Assembly: GCA_015065105.1 (NCBI GenBank)
Contig: SVQZ01000025.1
Coordinates: forward strand, 1 to 35,212
Reading direction: 5' to 3'
Source: Oscillospiraceae bacterium
GTDB taxonomy: Bacteria > Bacillota > Clostridia > Oscillospirales > CAG-272
Length of the DNA stretch: 35,212 nucleotides
Positions 1 through 8,540 of this stretch are shown piece after piece. A program made the position numbers and the translations under genes. Position 1 is the stretch's first letter. Each line of letters begins with the position of its first letter. Below the pieces are notes generated by a model. That model did not search any database and had not been told where the DNA came from. It worked only from the letters and a program-made list of their open reading frames with translations.

Positions 1-102
1 TGTTTACGGTGCTTTTGAATACTTATTCAGCTATATGCGGAGAATAAAATGTAAATTTTAGTATTTATAAAGTGGAGCAAACAACTATTATAAAATATTA
101 TT

Positions 103-759
103 TCACACGTCCGACCGAGTTTTTCGACAGTCTGTGGTTACGAATACTTTAGCATTATTAGCCGAAGCAAATTGCTCTGCATCCTTTAGATTCTTTGAAG
201 CATACAGCCAAATCCCGTAAAAGGCCTCATGAGAAGTATATTCTATATCCGTTTGTTTAACTACAGATGTATCTTCCTCATTCTGCTCGTCATAATAAAT
301 TATAAGCGCATTTGTTACTTCAACTCTTTCGCCTACAACAATATTTATCGATTCGGCTTCTTCTATTGCTTTATCGTAATCGCCAAATGCGGCATGCCGG
401 TTTGCTTTCTCCAATTGAATATTAGTGTAATTATCGCAAGCTTTTTTATACGCATCCATCACATCTTGGCTTTCATCGGATTCGTCTTCCAAAAGCCTTA
501 TCGCCGAAATATAATCACCTTTAGCCATATATTTATTGGCTTCGGATATTAGTTGTTCCGTATTAATACTATTTTTAAAAAGCTTTTCTTTTTTGTGCTC
601 AGCTTAAAGCATTCGTTCACCGTCGTTTTTATAAATATGCCAACCTATAACAGCACAAGCCGTGAACACAACAATCATGCTTATAACTGCGGCAATTATT
701 ATTACTGCAACAATAAAACCCTTAGCTTTTTTCTTCGGAGATGGATTTTCTGTGTTCAT
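103..759 (-). pseudogene. Small membrane-anchored helical protein gene interrupted by in-frame TAA
   Basis: Reading down from an ATG at 757-759, the first 51 codons encode a short charged N-terminus (MNTENPSPKKKAKG) and one hydrophobic membrane segment, then hit TAA at 604-606. The same frame is then open without another stop to TGA at 103-105, giving about 166 further codons rich in charged residues, helical and TPR-like (for example KANRHAAFGDYDKAIEEAES). The downstream ATG at 526-528 has no ribosome binding site, so it is unlikely to be a separate gene start. The ATG at 759 follows the mtnN stop codon directly, so this is the last gene of the mnmE-mtnN run. The simplest reading is a single protein of about 218 residues broken by one nonsense codon; a sequencing error or stop readthrough are alternatives. 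I do not recognise a named family. Bases 1-102 hold no gene that I can support. Confidence 0.6.
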
Positions 760-1431
760 TTAAAGCTTTATATATTCCTTAATTATCTTGGCGGAATTAT
801 CAGCCGCAGCCTTGGCGAATTTCTGATAATCACCTTCTTCGGAGTCGCTTATAGCGCGAAGCACGGCAAAATCAACATTGTTTATATAACATATCTGAGC
901 GATAGCCGCACCCTCCATTTCACAGGCAAGGGCATTAAATTCCTTTCTCATAAGCTCTCTGTGAGAGTCCTTCACAACGAAAAGGTCGCCCGAGGTAATG
1001 GTTCCCACGCGATAATTAAGTCCGCAGGCTTCGATCACCTTCACCATAGCATCGTTTATTCTTTTTGTTGCGGGGAATTTCACCATATTGATACCCGAAA
1101 TAAGACCTCTGGGGTCGCCGAGAGCCATAGTATTCATATCATGCTGGCAGAGTTCGTCTGCAACTGCGATATCAAAGACCTTTAATTCGGGAACAAGGGA
1201 GCCTGCTACTCCTACGTTTATGATCTCCGAAGGAGAATATTTCAATATCATTGCCTCTGTACAAGCTGAGGCAAATACCTTTCCTATTCCGCATACCGCA
1301 ACCACGGTATCCTTGCCGTAAAGGGTACCTACAGTATATTCTGTTCCGCTTATTTTTTCTGTTTTAACCGTTTCCATTTCGGCAATAATATTTTCTGCCT
1401 CAATGTCCATTGCACATATAATTCCTATCAT
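760..1431 (-). CDS. mtnN: 5'-methylthioadenosine/S-adenosylhomocysteine nucleosidase
   Basis: Cytosolic enzyme that cleaves adenine from S-adenosylhomocysteine and methylthioadenosine; the S-ribosylhomocysteine produced is the LuxS substrate. The 223-residue length is typical. Visible family features are the N-terminal GIICAMDIEAE strand with the catalytic-site Glu near residue 11, the INVGVAGSL loop (71-79), the ACEMEGAAIAQ motif (169-179) whose Met and Glu contact the ribose, and RAISDSE with the catalytic Asp at 196. The start is supported by a GAGGTG ribosome binding site that overlaps the luxS TGA stop, so translation of the two genes is probably coupled. It lies directly downstream of luxS, the classical Pfs-LuxS pathway pair. 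Confidence 0.96.
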   Translation of the reverse strand: MIGIICAMDIEAENIIAEMETVKTEKISGTEYTVGTLYGKDTVVAVCGIGKVFASACTEAMILKYSPSEIINVGVAGSLVPELKVFDIAVADELCQHDMNTMALGDPRGLISGINMVKFPATKRINDAMVKVIEACGLNYRVGTITSGDLFVVKDSHRELMRKEFNALACEMEGAAIAQICYINNVDFAVLRAISDSEEGDYQKFAKAAADNSAKIIKEYIKL

Positions 1432-1440
1432 TTTTACACC

Positions 1441-1893
1441 TCACGGATAAATAAAACCGTTTTCTTTAGAATTAAGTATTTCAAGATATCTCTTTGCTTC
1501 TTTTTTGGCAAGTGTGATATCAAGATTTTCATAATGACCGCATTCTATTGCAGATTTTCCGAAGATCTCGCCTTCATGGTTCACTATACCTTCAAGAACC
1601 TTTTTGACTACCGAGAGAACTCTTTCGTTATCAGCATTTCTTACAAGCAGATAAAAGCCTGTCTGACAACCCATAGGTCCGTAATAAATAACATCATCCG
1701 ATATCTCGGAATTTCTGATATAGGTTGCAAACATATGCTCAAGACTGTGCATGGTATCGTTATCAATATAATCACCCATATTAGGTCTTCTGTGACGCAT
1801 ATCGTAGGTGGTGATATCGCCGTCAACACGGGATACATATATACCGCATTCAAGCTTGTTATGATCTATTGTAAAGCTCGCAATCTTTTTCAT
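1441..1893 (-). CDS. luxS: S-ribosylhomocysteine lyase (AI-2 synthesis)
   Basis: Converts S-ribosylhomocysteine to homocysteine and DPD, the precursor of AI-2. I start it at the ATG at 1893 (MKKIASFTIDH), because GGATGGAG lies six bases upstream of it. An earlier ATG four codons upstream overlaps that ribosome binding site and is unlikely to be used. In this numbering the metal ligands are His49 and His53 in HSLEH and Cys118 in ECGHYENLDI, with Glu52 in the same HSLEH motif. The active-site Cys76 is in GPMGCQTGFY. The length of 150 residues is normal. Together with mtnN it completes SAH recycling; no AI-2 receptor or importer was recognised in the window (the ABC system at 21-25 kb sits with fucose genes). 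Confidence 0.97.
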   Translation of the reverse strand: MKKIASFTIDHNKLECGIYVSRVDGDITTYDMRHRRPNMGDYIDNDTMHSLEHMFATYIRNSEISDDVIYYGPMGCQTGFYLLVRNADNERVLSVVKKVLEGIVNHEGEIFGKSAIECGHYENLDITLAKKEAKRYLEILNSKENGFIYP

Positions 1894-1917
1894 TAAAAGC
1901 TCCATCCTTATTTAAAA

Positions 1918-2697
1918 TTAATATCTGAATTTATTGATGAATCCGACATTTTCAAAATCCTTGGGATTATGACGGATAATATAATCTATGTACGAATCAA
2001 TTATCTTCGCTGTAAAAATATACCCCATAGGATTCATGTGACCGTACAAAAAGAAGTGTTCGTTGAAACGCTCGTCATATTTAGGTGCATATTTGTACAG
2101 GTCAATAACATAACAGTTGTCATAGTATTCGGCAAGAGCATAAAGCACCGCTGAATGCTTAAGCGCCTTTTCGTTATGCCAGTCAAGATGGACCTCAGGG
2201 AAGGTTACAAGGAAAAACTTCGCATCGGGGCTGATTTCCTTGTATTTCGCAATTATTGCGGCATAATAACCTGCAAAGGTAGGCTTATTGTTTTTATAAT
2301 TATCGGGATCAATATCTTCAATCGAACCGACCTCCATATCATGAGCAATAAGATCGTTAACTCCAAGGGCAATAACATAAGCCTGACACGCCTTATCCTG
2401 ATCCCAGCAGCCACGAAATACAGCTCTGCCCTCCATAAAGTTTTTTGCTGTCATTCCACCACCTGAAAAACTGTAGCCTTTCAGTCCGTTTTTGCGTGCG
2501 ATATGCTGCCCCCAGGAATATTCAAACATATCATAGAAGCCATGTTGCCCATTCGCGTCACAAGCCTCAAATTCTCCCGATGACATACTGTCTCCAACAA
2601 AGCCTATAGTTCTGAATATTGCTGTATTGCTGTAGCCCTCCACCAAGTTATCAAGAGGCATCTCGTTTTCGGGGTATAAGTAATTTTCCCAATTCAT
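1918..2697 (-). CDS. SGNH/GDSL-family hydrolase
   Basis: Predicted esterase or acetylhydrolase of the SGNH superfamily, 259 residues, with no signal peptide, so probably cytoplasmic. Block I is GFVGDSMSSG with nucleophile Ser37, block II contains the glycine-rich SFSGGGMTA, and block III is ALGVND with Asn114. Block V has His220 in LYGHMNPMGY, but the usual Asp three residues before the His is Leu217 here, so a Ser-His dyad, or an Asp from elsewhere, would be needed. A strong AAGGAGA ribosome binding site precedes the ATG. It sits between chrA and luxS with only 12-14 bases either side. The natural substrate cannot be deduced; a role in deacylating glycans or a small metabolite is only a guess. 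Confidence 0.8.
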   Translation of the reverse strand: MNWENYLYPENEMPLDNLVEGYSNTAIFRTIGFVGDSMSSGEFEACDANGQHGFYDMFEYSWGQHIARKNGLKGYSFSGGGMTAKNFMEGRAVFRGCWDQDKACQAYVIALGVNDLIAHDMEVGSIEDIDPDNYKNNKPTFAGYYAAIIAKYKEISPDAKFFLVTFPEVHLDWHNEKALKHSAVLYALAEYYDNCYVIDLYKYAPKYDERFNEHFFLYGHMNPMGYIFTAKIIDSYIDYIIRHNPKDFENVGFINKFRY

Positions 2698-2711
2698 AAT
2701 AAATCTCCTTT

Positions 2712-3314
2712 TTATATAAACAATTTTTCGGCATAGCCTGCCGCAATTCCCAAGGCTGCGGAAAGTCCGATTAAAGCAATAGGATGCAGTTTTTTTATGG
2801 CAAGCATAAGGGTGAGCATGACTGCAAATATTACAGCTGACGTAATAAATTCATAACTTGCAAACACACTCCATGAAAATCCTGCGGGGAAGAATACCGA
2901 ACGGCCCATAGAAACCACCGCACTCATAATAAGGGCGATCGCCGCAGGACGAAGACCTGACATAGCGCCTGCAATATATCTGTTATTCTTGAATTTAAGG
3001 TAGAATTTTGCAACTATGAGTATGATTATAAACGAAGGCATTACCACGCCCAGGGTTGCACATGCAGAACCTAAAAACCTGCCTGCAATTCCCCAAAATT
3101 TATATCCCTGCTCTGCTCCCACATAGGTTGCAATATTAATGGCAAAGGGACCGGGGGTGCTCTCGGCTACCGCTATAAAGTTTATAAGTTCCTCTGCTTT
3201 TGCCCATTCTTTTGCCAACACCTCGGACTGAATAAGGGGTATCATGGCGTATCCGCCGCCAAAGGTAAAAAGTCCTATTTTAAAGAAGGTATAAAAAAGT
3301 TCGAGAAAAATCAT
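2712..3314 (-). CDS. chrA: Chromate transporter (CHR) family half-protein, second copy
   Basis: A 200-residue integral membrane protein of the CHR family in its single-domain form. It has the family motif FFKIGLFTFGGGYAMIPL near the N-terminus, AESTPGPFAINIATYVG around residues 50-67, and about five or six hydrophobic segments. Its start overlaps the stop of the preceding chr gene by four bases, so the two are translationally coupled and probably work as a heteromeric antiparallel pair, as known for short CHR proteins. Family members export chromate in some bacteria. In anaerobic gut Clostridia the natural anion is not established, so the chromate label should be read as a family name only. 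Confidence 0.88.
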   Translation of the reverse strand: MIFLELFYTFFKIGLFTFGGGYAMIPLIQSEVLAKEWAKAEELINFIAVAESTPGPFAINIATYVGAEQGYKFWGIAGRFLGSACATLGVVMPSFIIILIVAKFYLKFKNNRYIAGAMSGLRPAAIALIMSAVVSMGRSVFFPAGFSWSVFASYEFITSAVIFAVMLTLMLAIKKLHPIALIGLSAALGIAAGYAEKLFI

Positions 3315-3889
3315 TTTTTAGTTACCTCCTTTTTTCTGTTATTTGCAATCAGAAGGCTGGCAAGACCTATAAGACCTGCGCTGATAATAATGATTATTAC
3401 GTTTACATCGAAAACAACTGCCGCAATAAAGGCAAGAGCGATTATCACATAAGAAACAACGTTTTTGGGACAACCCTTGAAAAGCTTGATAAGAGCCTTT
3501 ATAACAAGGGCTATAACCCCTGCACGAATACCCGCAAAAGCATATTCTACCGCTTTTATACCCATAAATTGCTTTAAAAAAAGCGAAATTATTGAGATTA
3601 TAAAAAATGAGGGCAGAACAACTCCGAAGGTTGCCGCAGCCGACCCGAAGACCCCCGCCTTCTGATAACCGATAAAGGTTGCCGTATTAATGGCAATAGG
3701 TCCCGGAGTGCTTTCCGATATCGCCAATATCTCAAGAATATCCTTTTCCTCTATCCAGCCGTGCTTTTCAACGGTTTCACGCTGAATGAACGGTATCATC
3801 GCCATACCGCCGCCGAAGGTAAAAAGTCCTATCTTAAAGAAGGAACAAAAAAGCTGTAAGCATAATTTAAATCTTCCCTGTTTCATCAT
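3311..3889 (-). CDS. chrA: Chromate transporter (CHR) family half-protein, first copy
   Basis: A 192-residue single-domain CHR membrane protein, paralogous to its downstream neighbour. It carries FFKIGLFTFGGGMAMIPFIQ near residue 16 and AISESTPGPIAINTATFIGY around residue 50. Its ATG overlaps the mnmE stop in an ATGATGA arrangement, and no clear ribosome binding site precedes it, so translation is probably coupled to mnmE. The C-terminus ends in a lysine-rich tail (NNRKKEVTKK), probably cytoplasmic. The two half-size proteins share the GGG and STPGP motifs but differ elsewhere, as expected for an old duplication giving opposite membrane orientations. Confidence 0.88.
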   Translation of the reverse strand: MMKQGRFKLCLQLFCSFFKIGLFTFGGGMAMIPFIQRETVEKHGWIEEKDILEILAISESTPGPIAINTATFIGYQKAGVFGSAAATFGVVLPSFFIISIISLFLKQFMGIKAVEYAFAGIRAGVIALVIKALIKLFKGCPKNVVSYVIIALAFIAAVVFDVNVIIIIISAGLIGLASLLIANNRKKEVTKK

Positions 3890-5247
3890 TTACCTATACA
3901 GAAGCGGGAGAATATAGCATTTACTACCTCCTCGCTTGCCTTTCTTGAATCTATTTCTCCCAAACAAGCCAAAGCAAGTTCAAGTTCCATTGATGCAACG
4001 TCGGGAGTATAACCGCCCAAAAGTGCTTCTTTGGCATTCGTGATAAGTTCTTTAGCTCTGCAAAGCGCAGCGAATTGACGTTCATTTGAAATAATTGCGC
4101 TATTATAATCTATAGCTTCGGAAAGAAACATTCCTTCTATAAGAGAACGGAGCTTATCTATTCCCTCTCCGCTTTTTGCACTTATTTCAACAATATTTTC
4201 AAAACCCGAAAGCTCCTTTTTATCTATCACCAATCCAAGATCGTTTTTATTCAAAACTATTACGGTATTCTGTTTATTACAGTCGGAAAGAACCCTCTTG
4301 TCCTCGTCATCCAAATGGGCGGAGGAATCAAGAACACAGAGTATAAGCTGTGCCTCCTTCATTTTCAAAACAGAACGCTCGATACCTAATTTTTCAACCT
4401 CGTCGTTTGTGGCATGGATGCCTGCGGTATCACAGAGATTGAGGGTAAGTCTTCCGATATTAACTTTTTCTTCAACCGTATCTCTCGTTGTTCCCGCTAT
4501 AGAGGTTACTATAGCACGCTCGCTTTGGGAAAGAGCATTGAGAAGTGAGGATTTTCCCGTGTTCGGCTTTCCGCAGATAACGGCAGAAACACCCTCTGAT
4601 ACTATCTTACCCGTTTCATAGGTGGAAAGCAGCTTATCTGTTTCAAAAAGCATCGCCTCGGTCTGCAAGAGAGCGCTTTCACAGCTTACGTCACTCAGAT
4701 CCTCCTCGGGGTAATCAACAAAAACGTAAACCGAAGAAATGAGCGACAGAAGCATTTCGCGAAGCTCGTCAACACGCTTTGCAAGAACACCCTTAACTCT
4801 TGAATGGGCAAGCTTGAGCTGTTCGGAGTTTTCGGCATCGATAAGATCTATTACAGCCTCCGCCTCGCTCAATGAGAGCTTACCGTTCATAAAGGCTCTT
4901 TGGGTGAATTCTCCCGCCCTTGCGGGCACTGCTCCGCAGATATAGGTGGAGCGAAGAACCTTTTGGGAAAGAAGAACACCGCCGTGACAGCATATCTCGA
5001 CCGTATCCTCTCCCGTAAAGGATGCAGGGGCGCGGAATACTGTGGCAATACCATCGTCTATCTCTTCACCCTCAAAAAGGATTTTTCCGTAAACGGCTTT
5101 ATTTGATTCAACGTCGGACAGCGGCTTTTTTGACATGGGACAAAACATTTTTTCGCAGACCTCTACCGCCCCTCTGCCCGACACTCTTATAACGGCAATA
5201 CCGCCCTTTCCCATAGGGGTGGAAAGAGCAGAAATAACATTTCCCAT
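3886..5247 (-). CDS. mnmE: tRNA modification GTPase MnmE
   Basis: With MnmG it installs the carboxymethylaminomethyl group on the wobble uridine of certain tRNAs, using GTP and a folate one-carbon unit. I choose the ATG at 5247 (MGNVISALSTP) because AAGGTG lies six bases upstream; a GTG three codons earlier is part of that ribosome binding site. The N-terminal folate-binding domain contains the typical GEFTQRAFMNGKLSLSEAEA stretch. The helical domain is interrupted by the G domain: GKPNTGKSS (G1, about 226-234), DTAG (G3, about 273) and NKND (G4). The C-terminus is the conserved FCIGK, whose Cys is functionally important. Length is 453 residues, typical. mnmG and rsmG, its usual neighbours, are absent; here it heads an operon with chr genes. 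Confidence 0.97.
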   Translation of the reverse strand: MGNVISALSTPMGKGGIAVIRVSGRGAVEVCEKMFCPMSKKPLSDVESNKAVYGKILFEGEEIDDGIATVFRAPASFTGEDTVEICCHGGVLLSQKVLRSTYICGAVPARAGEFTQRAFMNGKLSLSEAEAVIDLIDAENSEQLKLAHSRVKGVLAKRVDELREMLLSLISSVYVFVDYPEEDLSDVSCESALLQTEAMLFETDKLLSTYETGKIVSEGVSAVICGKPNTGKSSLLNALSQSERAIVTSIAGTTRDTVEEKVNIGRLTLNLCDTAGIHATNDEVEKLGIERSVLKMKEAQLILCVLDSSAHLDDEDKRVLSDCNKQNTVIVLNKNDLGLVIDKKELSGFENIVEISAKSGEGIDKLRSLIEGMFLSEAIDYNSAIISNERQFAALCRAKELITNAKEALLGGYTPDVASMELELALACLGEIDSRKASEEVVNAIFSRFCIGK

Positions 5248-5290
5248 AAAATGCACCTTGTTTTTTGCTTGTTTTAATAAATTTTATAAT

Positions 5291-5319
5291 ATTATATCAC
5301 CCGTATCAAGAAAAGTCAA
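5291..5319 (-). promoter_or_regulatory. Sigma-A promoter for the mnmE operon
   Basis: On the minus strand TTGACT and TATAAT are separated by exactly 17 bases, with the -10 about 44 bases before the mnmE ATG. It is the only strong promoter I see ahead of the seven-gene minus-strand run. Confidence 0.8.
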
Positions 5320-5329
5320 TTATATCGTG

Positions 5330-5358
5330 TTGACTTTGACGAAATGCTGTGATATAAT
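5330..5358 (+). promoter_or_regulatory. Sigma-A promoter for the lipoprotein-ktrB-ktrA operon
   Basis: TTGACT (5330-5335) and TATAAT (5353-5358) with a 17-base spacer, about 32 bases before the lipoprotein ATG. It is back to back with the mnmE promoter, and the two -35 boxes are only ten bases apart. Confidence 0.85.
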
Positions 5359-5390
5359 TAAAATAGCTAAATGTTTAGTGAGGTTAAACT

Positions 5391-6371
5391 ATGAAAAAAT
5401 TTGCAAGAATCTTTACTGCGCTCTTATTGATCGCAAGTATGCTTTTGACATTTTGTTCATGTACTAAAACGGAGGACGCTTCGGGAATTTTCACAAAAGC
5501 AAAGAAAAAGACCGACTCGCTTAAATCCTTCGCGGCTGTCATGACCATCGACCGCGCCTTTACAGATAAGGACAACAAATTCAGCGACAAATCAACAGTC
5601 AACGTTAATCTTGACCGCTCAAATGAGGAGTCTCCTGTTTACCTTAACGAATACGTTATGGAATACAAGGGCGACGGTGTTGACACAAAGCAGGAAAGCT
5701 CCACCTATTTTGCAGATTCGGTAATATACCAGAAGGGTGTTGACGGTTCAAAGTATATGCAGATAGCTACCGTTGAATCGGTCAACAGCCAATTCTCCTC
5801 GGTTGCTATCGATATGCCCGCAAAGGCATTCGAAAAGAGCCGTGTTTATAAAAATGACGGCGTTACCCAGGTAGTTGCAGAGCCCAAGGCAAAGGACGTT
5901 CAGACACTTCTTGAAAGCTTTATCAGCGGTATGGAGACCTATTTTGCTCCCGTTGATTCAGCGGACGGCTTCAAATTCGAGTATTCCACCGTTTCACTCA
6001 GCTTCGACATAAACTCCAAGGGTTATTTTGAAATGATGGCTGTAAAGTTCAAGGCTACCTTTGCTCACTCAAAGGGAGATGCCGCTGTTGATATGAGCAT
6101 CACCGTTGATTTCATCGACCCCGGCAAGGCGGTTGACGTAAAAGCTCCCGATGATCTTTCCGAATACGTTTGGTACGAGGATACACAAAAGACCGAGGAT
6201 GAGCTTCAGGAGGAGTTCATGAACGAGGTATTCGAGCTCTATGACGAAAACAACAATCCCGTGCCCGAATATGACGAGCTTTATCTTGAGCTTTGCGCTA
6301 AATACGGCAAGGAAGCAGTTGACAGTATCGTTGAGACCTTTGAGCTTTTAAAGGCAACTCAGGGAAAATAG
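5391..6371 (+). CDS. Putative lipoprotein, LppX/DUF6612-like
   Basis: A 326-residue exported protein. The N-terminus MKKFARIFTALLLIASMLL is a signal peptide followed by FCSC; Cys24 is the likely lipidated residue, although the box is not canonical. The mature part begins with a short helical stretch (GIFTKAKKKTDSLKSFAAVM) and continues with alternating beta strands, resembling the LolA/LppX-like fold of Gram-positive lipoproteins such as DUF6612. This is a fold-level impression rather than a firm match. The C-terminus is acidic. A GTGAGGT ribosome binding site precedes the ATG. It is the first gene of an operon with ktrB, eight bases downstream, so a role near the potassium transporter or in envelope homeostasis is possible but not shown. 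Confidence 0.7.
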   Translation: MKKFARIFTALLLIASMLLTFCSCTKTEDASGIFTKAKKKTDSLKSFAAVMTIDRAFTDKDNKFSDKSTVNVNLDRSNEESPVYLNEYVMEYKGDGVDTKQESSTYFADSVIYQKGVDGSKYMQIATVESVNSQFSSVAIDMPAKAFEKSRVYKNDGVTQVVAEPKAKDVQTLLESFISGMETYFAPVDSADGFKFEYSTVSLSFDINSKGYFEMMAVKFKATFAHSKGDAAVDMSITVDFIDPGKAVDVKAPDDLSEYVWYEDTQKTEDELQEEFMNEVFELYDENNNPVPEYDELYLELCAKYGKEAVDSIVETFELLKATQGK

Positions 6372-6379
6372 AATAAACT

Positions 6380-7717
6380 ATGAAATCTATAAAGAAGCTG
6401 ACCCAGACACAGCTTATAGTAATCAGTTTTATATGTGTGATCTTAGTAGGCAGCGCACTTTTGTGCCTGCCTATTTCCGCACGTTCAGATACTCCCGTCT
6501 CCTACATCGATGCTCTTTTCACCGCCACCAGCGCAACCTGTGTTACGGGACTTATAGTTGCCGATACCTATACTAACTGGACTCTTTTCGGTCAGATAGT
6601 TATTATAACCATGATACAGATAGGCGGTCTGGGTTTTATGACCATGGTATCAATGTTCTCTGTATTCTCAAAAAAACAAATAGGTCTTGCCGAAAGAAAT
6701 CTGTTAATGCAGTCCGCCGGAACTGTACGAACCAGCGGTGTAAAGGCTTTGGTGCGCCGTGTGTTTTTAGGCACTGCTGTATTTGAAGGGTTGGGGGCAT
6801 TACTCCTTTCGATACGTTTTATACCGCAGTTCGGCGTGTTAAAGGGTATATATTATTCTGTGTTCCATTCAATTTCAGCCTTCTGTAACGCAGGCTTTGA
6901 CCTTATGGGAACAAAGGAAGCCTTTTCCTCGTTCACTTCTTACACAGGAGATATTTTGGTAAACCTTACACTAATAGCGCTTATTGTTATCGGCGGTATA
7001 GGTTTTTTCGTATGGAACGATATTTCAAAAAACAAGCTGAGCTTCAAACAGTATGAGCTTCATACAAAGATAGTTCTTGTTACAAGCGCCGTTCTTATTT
7101 TCGGAGGATCGCTTCTCTTCTACGTTTTTGAAAAGGATGCCTCCCTTTCGGGAATGAATGCCTGTGAAAAAATATTAGCCTCAATTTTCGGTTCTGTAAG
7201 TCCGAGGACCGCCGGCTTTAACACCGTTGATCTTTCAGCCCTTTCCGATTCGGGAAGCATGCTTACCAATCTTCTTATGCTTATCGGCGGAAGTCCCGGC
7301 TCTACGGCAGGCGGTATAAAAACTACTACCGTCGCAGTTCTTTTCCTCAGTCTTATTGCCGCGGCAAAAAAGGAAAAGGATATCACAGTTTTCAAACGTT
7401 CAATAGACAACACGGCTGTAACACAAGCGGCATCCATTATATTTTTCTATCTCGTCACCCTGCTTTTTGCGGTAATGGCACTATGCGCGCTTGAGCCGTT
7501 CGGATTAAAAGAAATAATATTCGAGGCTACCTCCGCCATCGCAACGGTTGGAGCAACGATGGGAATAACCGCAAAGCTTTCGGTCATTTCCAAAATAATA
7601 ATCGTTTTTCTGATGTTTTTCGGAAGGGTCGGAGGTATGTCGTTTATACTCATGCTTTCGGAAAGAAAAGTATATCTCCCCCTTAAACGTCCCATGGAAA
7701 AAATATTGGTCGGTTAG
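6380..7717 (+). CDS. ktrB: Potassium (Na+-dependent) uptake channel subunit KtrB/TrkH family
   Basis: Membrane-embedded K+-translocating subunit of 445 residues, the KtrB size. It has four repeated membrane-pore-membrane units, whose selectivity loops are visible as SATCVTGLIV, FCNAGFDLM, PRTAGFNTV and ATVGATMG. The glycine-rich stretch GGSPGSTAGGIKTT matches the intramembrane gating loop region of the third unit. The ATG follows the lipoprotein stop by only eight bases with a weak ribosome binding site (AGGGA rather far upstream), so translation is probably coupled. ktrA follows 14 bases later. In the family, a KtrA octameric ring regulates the KtrB dimer. Confidence 0.94.
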   Translation: MKSIKKLTQTQLIVISFICVILVGSALLCLPISARSDTPVSYIDALFTATSATCVTGLIVADTYTNWTLFGQIVIITMIQIGGLGFMTMVSMFSVFSKKQIGLAERNLLMQSAGTVRTSGVKALVRRVFLGTAVFEGLGALLLSIRFIPQFGVLKGIYYSVFHSISAFCNAGFDLMGTKEAFSSFTSYTGDILVNLTLIALIVIGGIGFFVWNDISKNKLSFKQYELHTKIVLVTSAVLIFGGSLLFYVFEKDASLSGMNACEKILASIFGSVSPRTAGFNTVDLSALSDSGSMLTNLLMLIGGSPGSTAGGIKTTTVAVLFLSLIAAAKKEKDITVFKRSIDNTAVTQAASIIFFYLVTLLFAVMALCALEPFGLKEIIFEATSAIATVGATMGITAKLSVISKIIIVFLMFFGRVGGMSFILMLSERKVYLPLKRPMEKILVG

Positions 7718-7731
7718 AAAGGAATTTTAAT

Positions 7732-8376
7732 ATGAAATCATTTCTTGTTATAGGTATGGGCAGATTCGGTATAAATCTTGCAAGAAAGCTCACGGAATTA
7801 GGCAACGAGGTCATGATAGTTGACCATGATTCCGAAAAAATAGACGAGCTTGCTCCCGAATTTACCGATTCGTATATCGGTGACTGTACCCACGAGGGTG
7901 TGGTACGGGCTCTGGGTGTTGAAAACTTTGATATCTGTTTCGTTTCTATGGGCGAAAACTTCCAGGCATCGCTTATGACAACCTCTATACTTAAAAGCCT
8001 CGGTGCAAAAATGGTAGTATCAAAGGCAAACCAGCCGATACAGGCAGATCTTTTAAAGAAGATAGGCGCGGATGCCGTTGTTTATCCCGAAAAAGAGATG
8101 GCAGAAAAGCTTGCGGTTCAGTACAGCGCGGACAACGTATTCGATTATATCAACCTTACAGGCGAATACTCTATATATGAAACCTCTATACTCTCCTCCT
8201 GGGCAGGAAAGACTATTATTGAGCTTGATATAAGAAATAAATATAATATCAACATAATCGCCGTAAAGCCGAAAAACGGAGTGCTCATGCCGCTTCCCGG
8301 GGCAAACTACCGTTTTAACGAAACAGATCATATCGTTCTTATCGGAAAAAAAGAGGACGTAATAAAGCTTAAATGA
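7732..8376 (+). CDS. ktrA: Potassium uptake regulatory subunit KtrA (RCK domains)
   Basis: Cytoplasmic nucleotide-binding regulator of KtrB, 214 residues. The RCK_N Rossmann domain (about 1-120) has GMGRFG at residues 8-13 and the acidic end of beta-2 in VDHDSEK, the adenine-nucleotide or NAD binding signature. RCK_C occupies about 140-214 (AGKTIIELDIRNKYNINIIA). An AAAGGA ribosome binding site precedes the ATG. It is the last gene of the operon and converges on a gene on the other strand across a repeat and a strong hairpin. Confidence 0.94.
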   Translation: MKSFLVIGMGRFGINLARKLTELGNEVMIVDHDSEKIDELAPEFTDSYIGDCTHEGVVRALGVENFDICFVSMGENFQASLMTTSILKSLGAKMVVSKANQPIQADLLKKIGADAVVYPEKEMAEKLAVQYSADNVFDYINLTGEYSIYETSILSSWAGKTIIELDIRNKYNINIIAVKPKNGVLMPLPGANYRFNETDHIVLIGKKEDVIKLK

Positions 8377-8441
8377 TCAACAAAGCCGTACCAAACAAAA
8401 TACTTTACGGTCATTACGGAAAACAGCACATTTTCCTATAA

Positions 8442-8523
8442 GCGGGTACCGGCCCGCAGAGAGGATCGGGCATGAAGCTTCTTAAAACCTTTTTGTTTCA
8501 ATGTCCTAAATGAAGCAATTGCC
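8442..8523 (-). repeat. Dispersed GC-rich palindromic repeat, copy A
   Basis: Read on the minus strand: a TTCATGCCCGATC core, then TGCGGGCC and a terminal GCGGG/CCCGC hairpin. The same core order occurs at 9774-9842, 9870-9938 and 28131-28219. It lies between the convergent ktrA and CBM9-like genes. Confidence 0.6.
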
Positions 8524-8540
8524 TACAATATCAAACAAAA

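Noticed and set aside
553-1185. Plus-strand open frame over mtnN and the broken gene
   Set aside because: Antisense to the catalytic motifs of mtnN and of low-complexity composition; no start signal.
2712-3889. A single full-length ChrA broken by a frameshift
   Set aside because: Each half has its own start and complete N-terminal GGG/STPGP motifs and they overlap by four bases, the known short-CHR pair layout.
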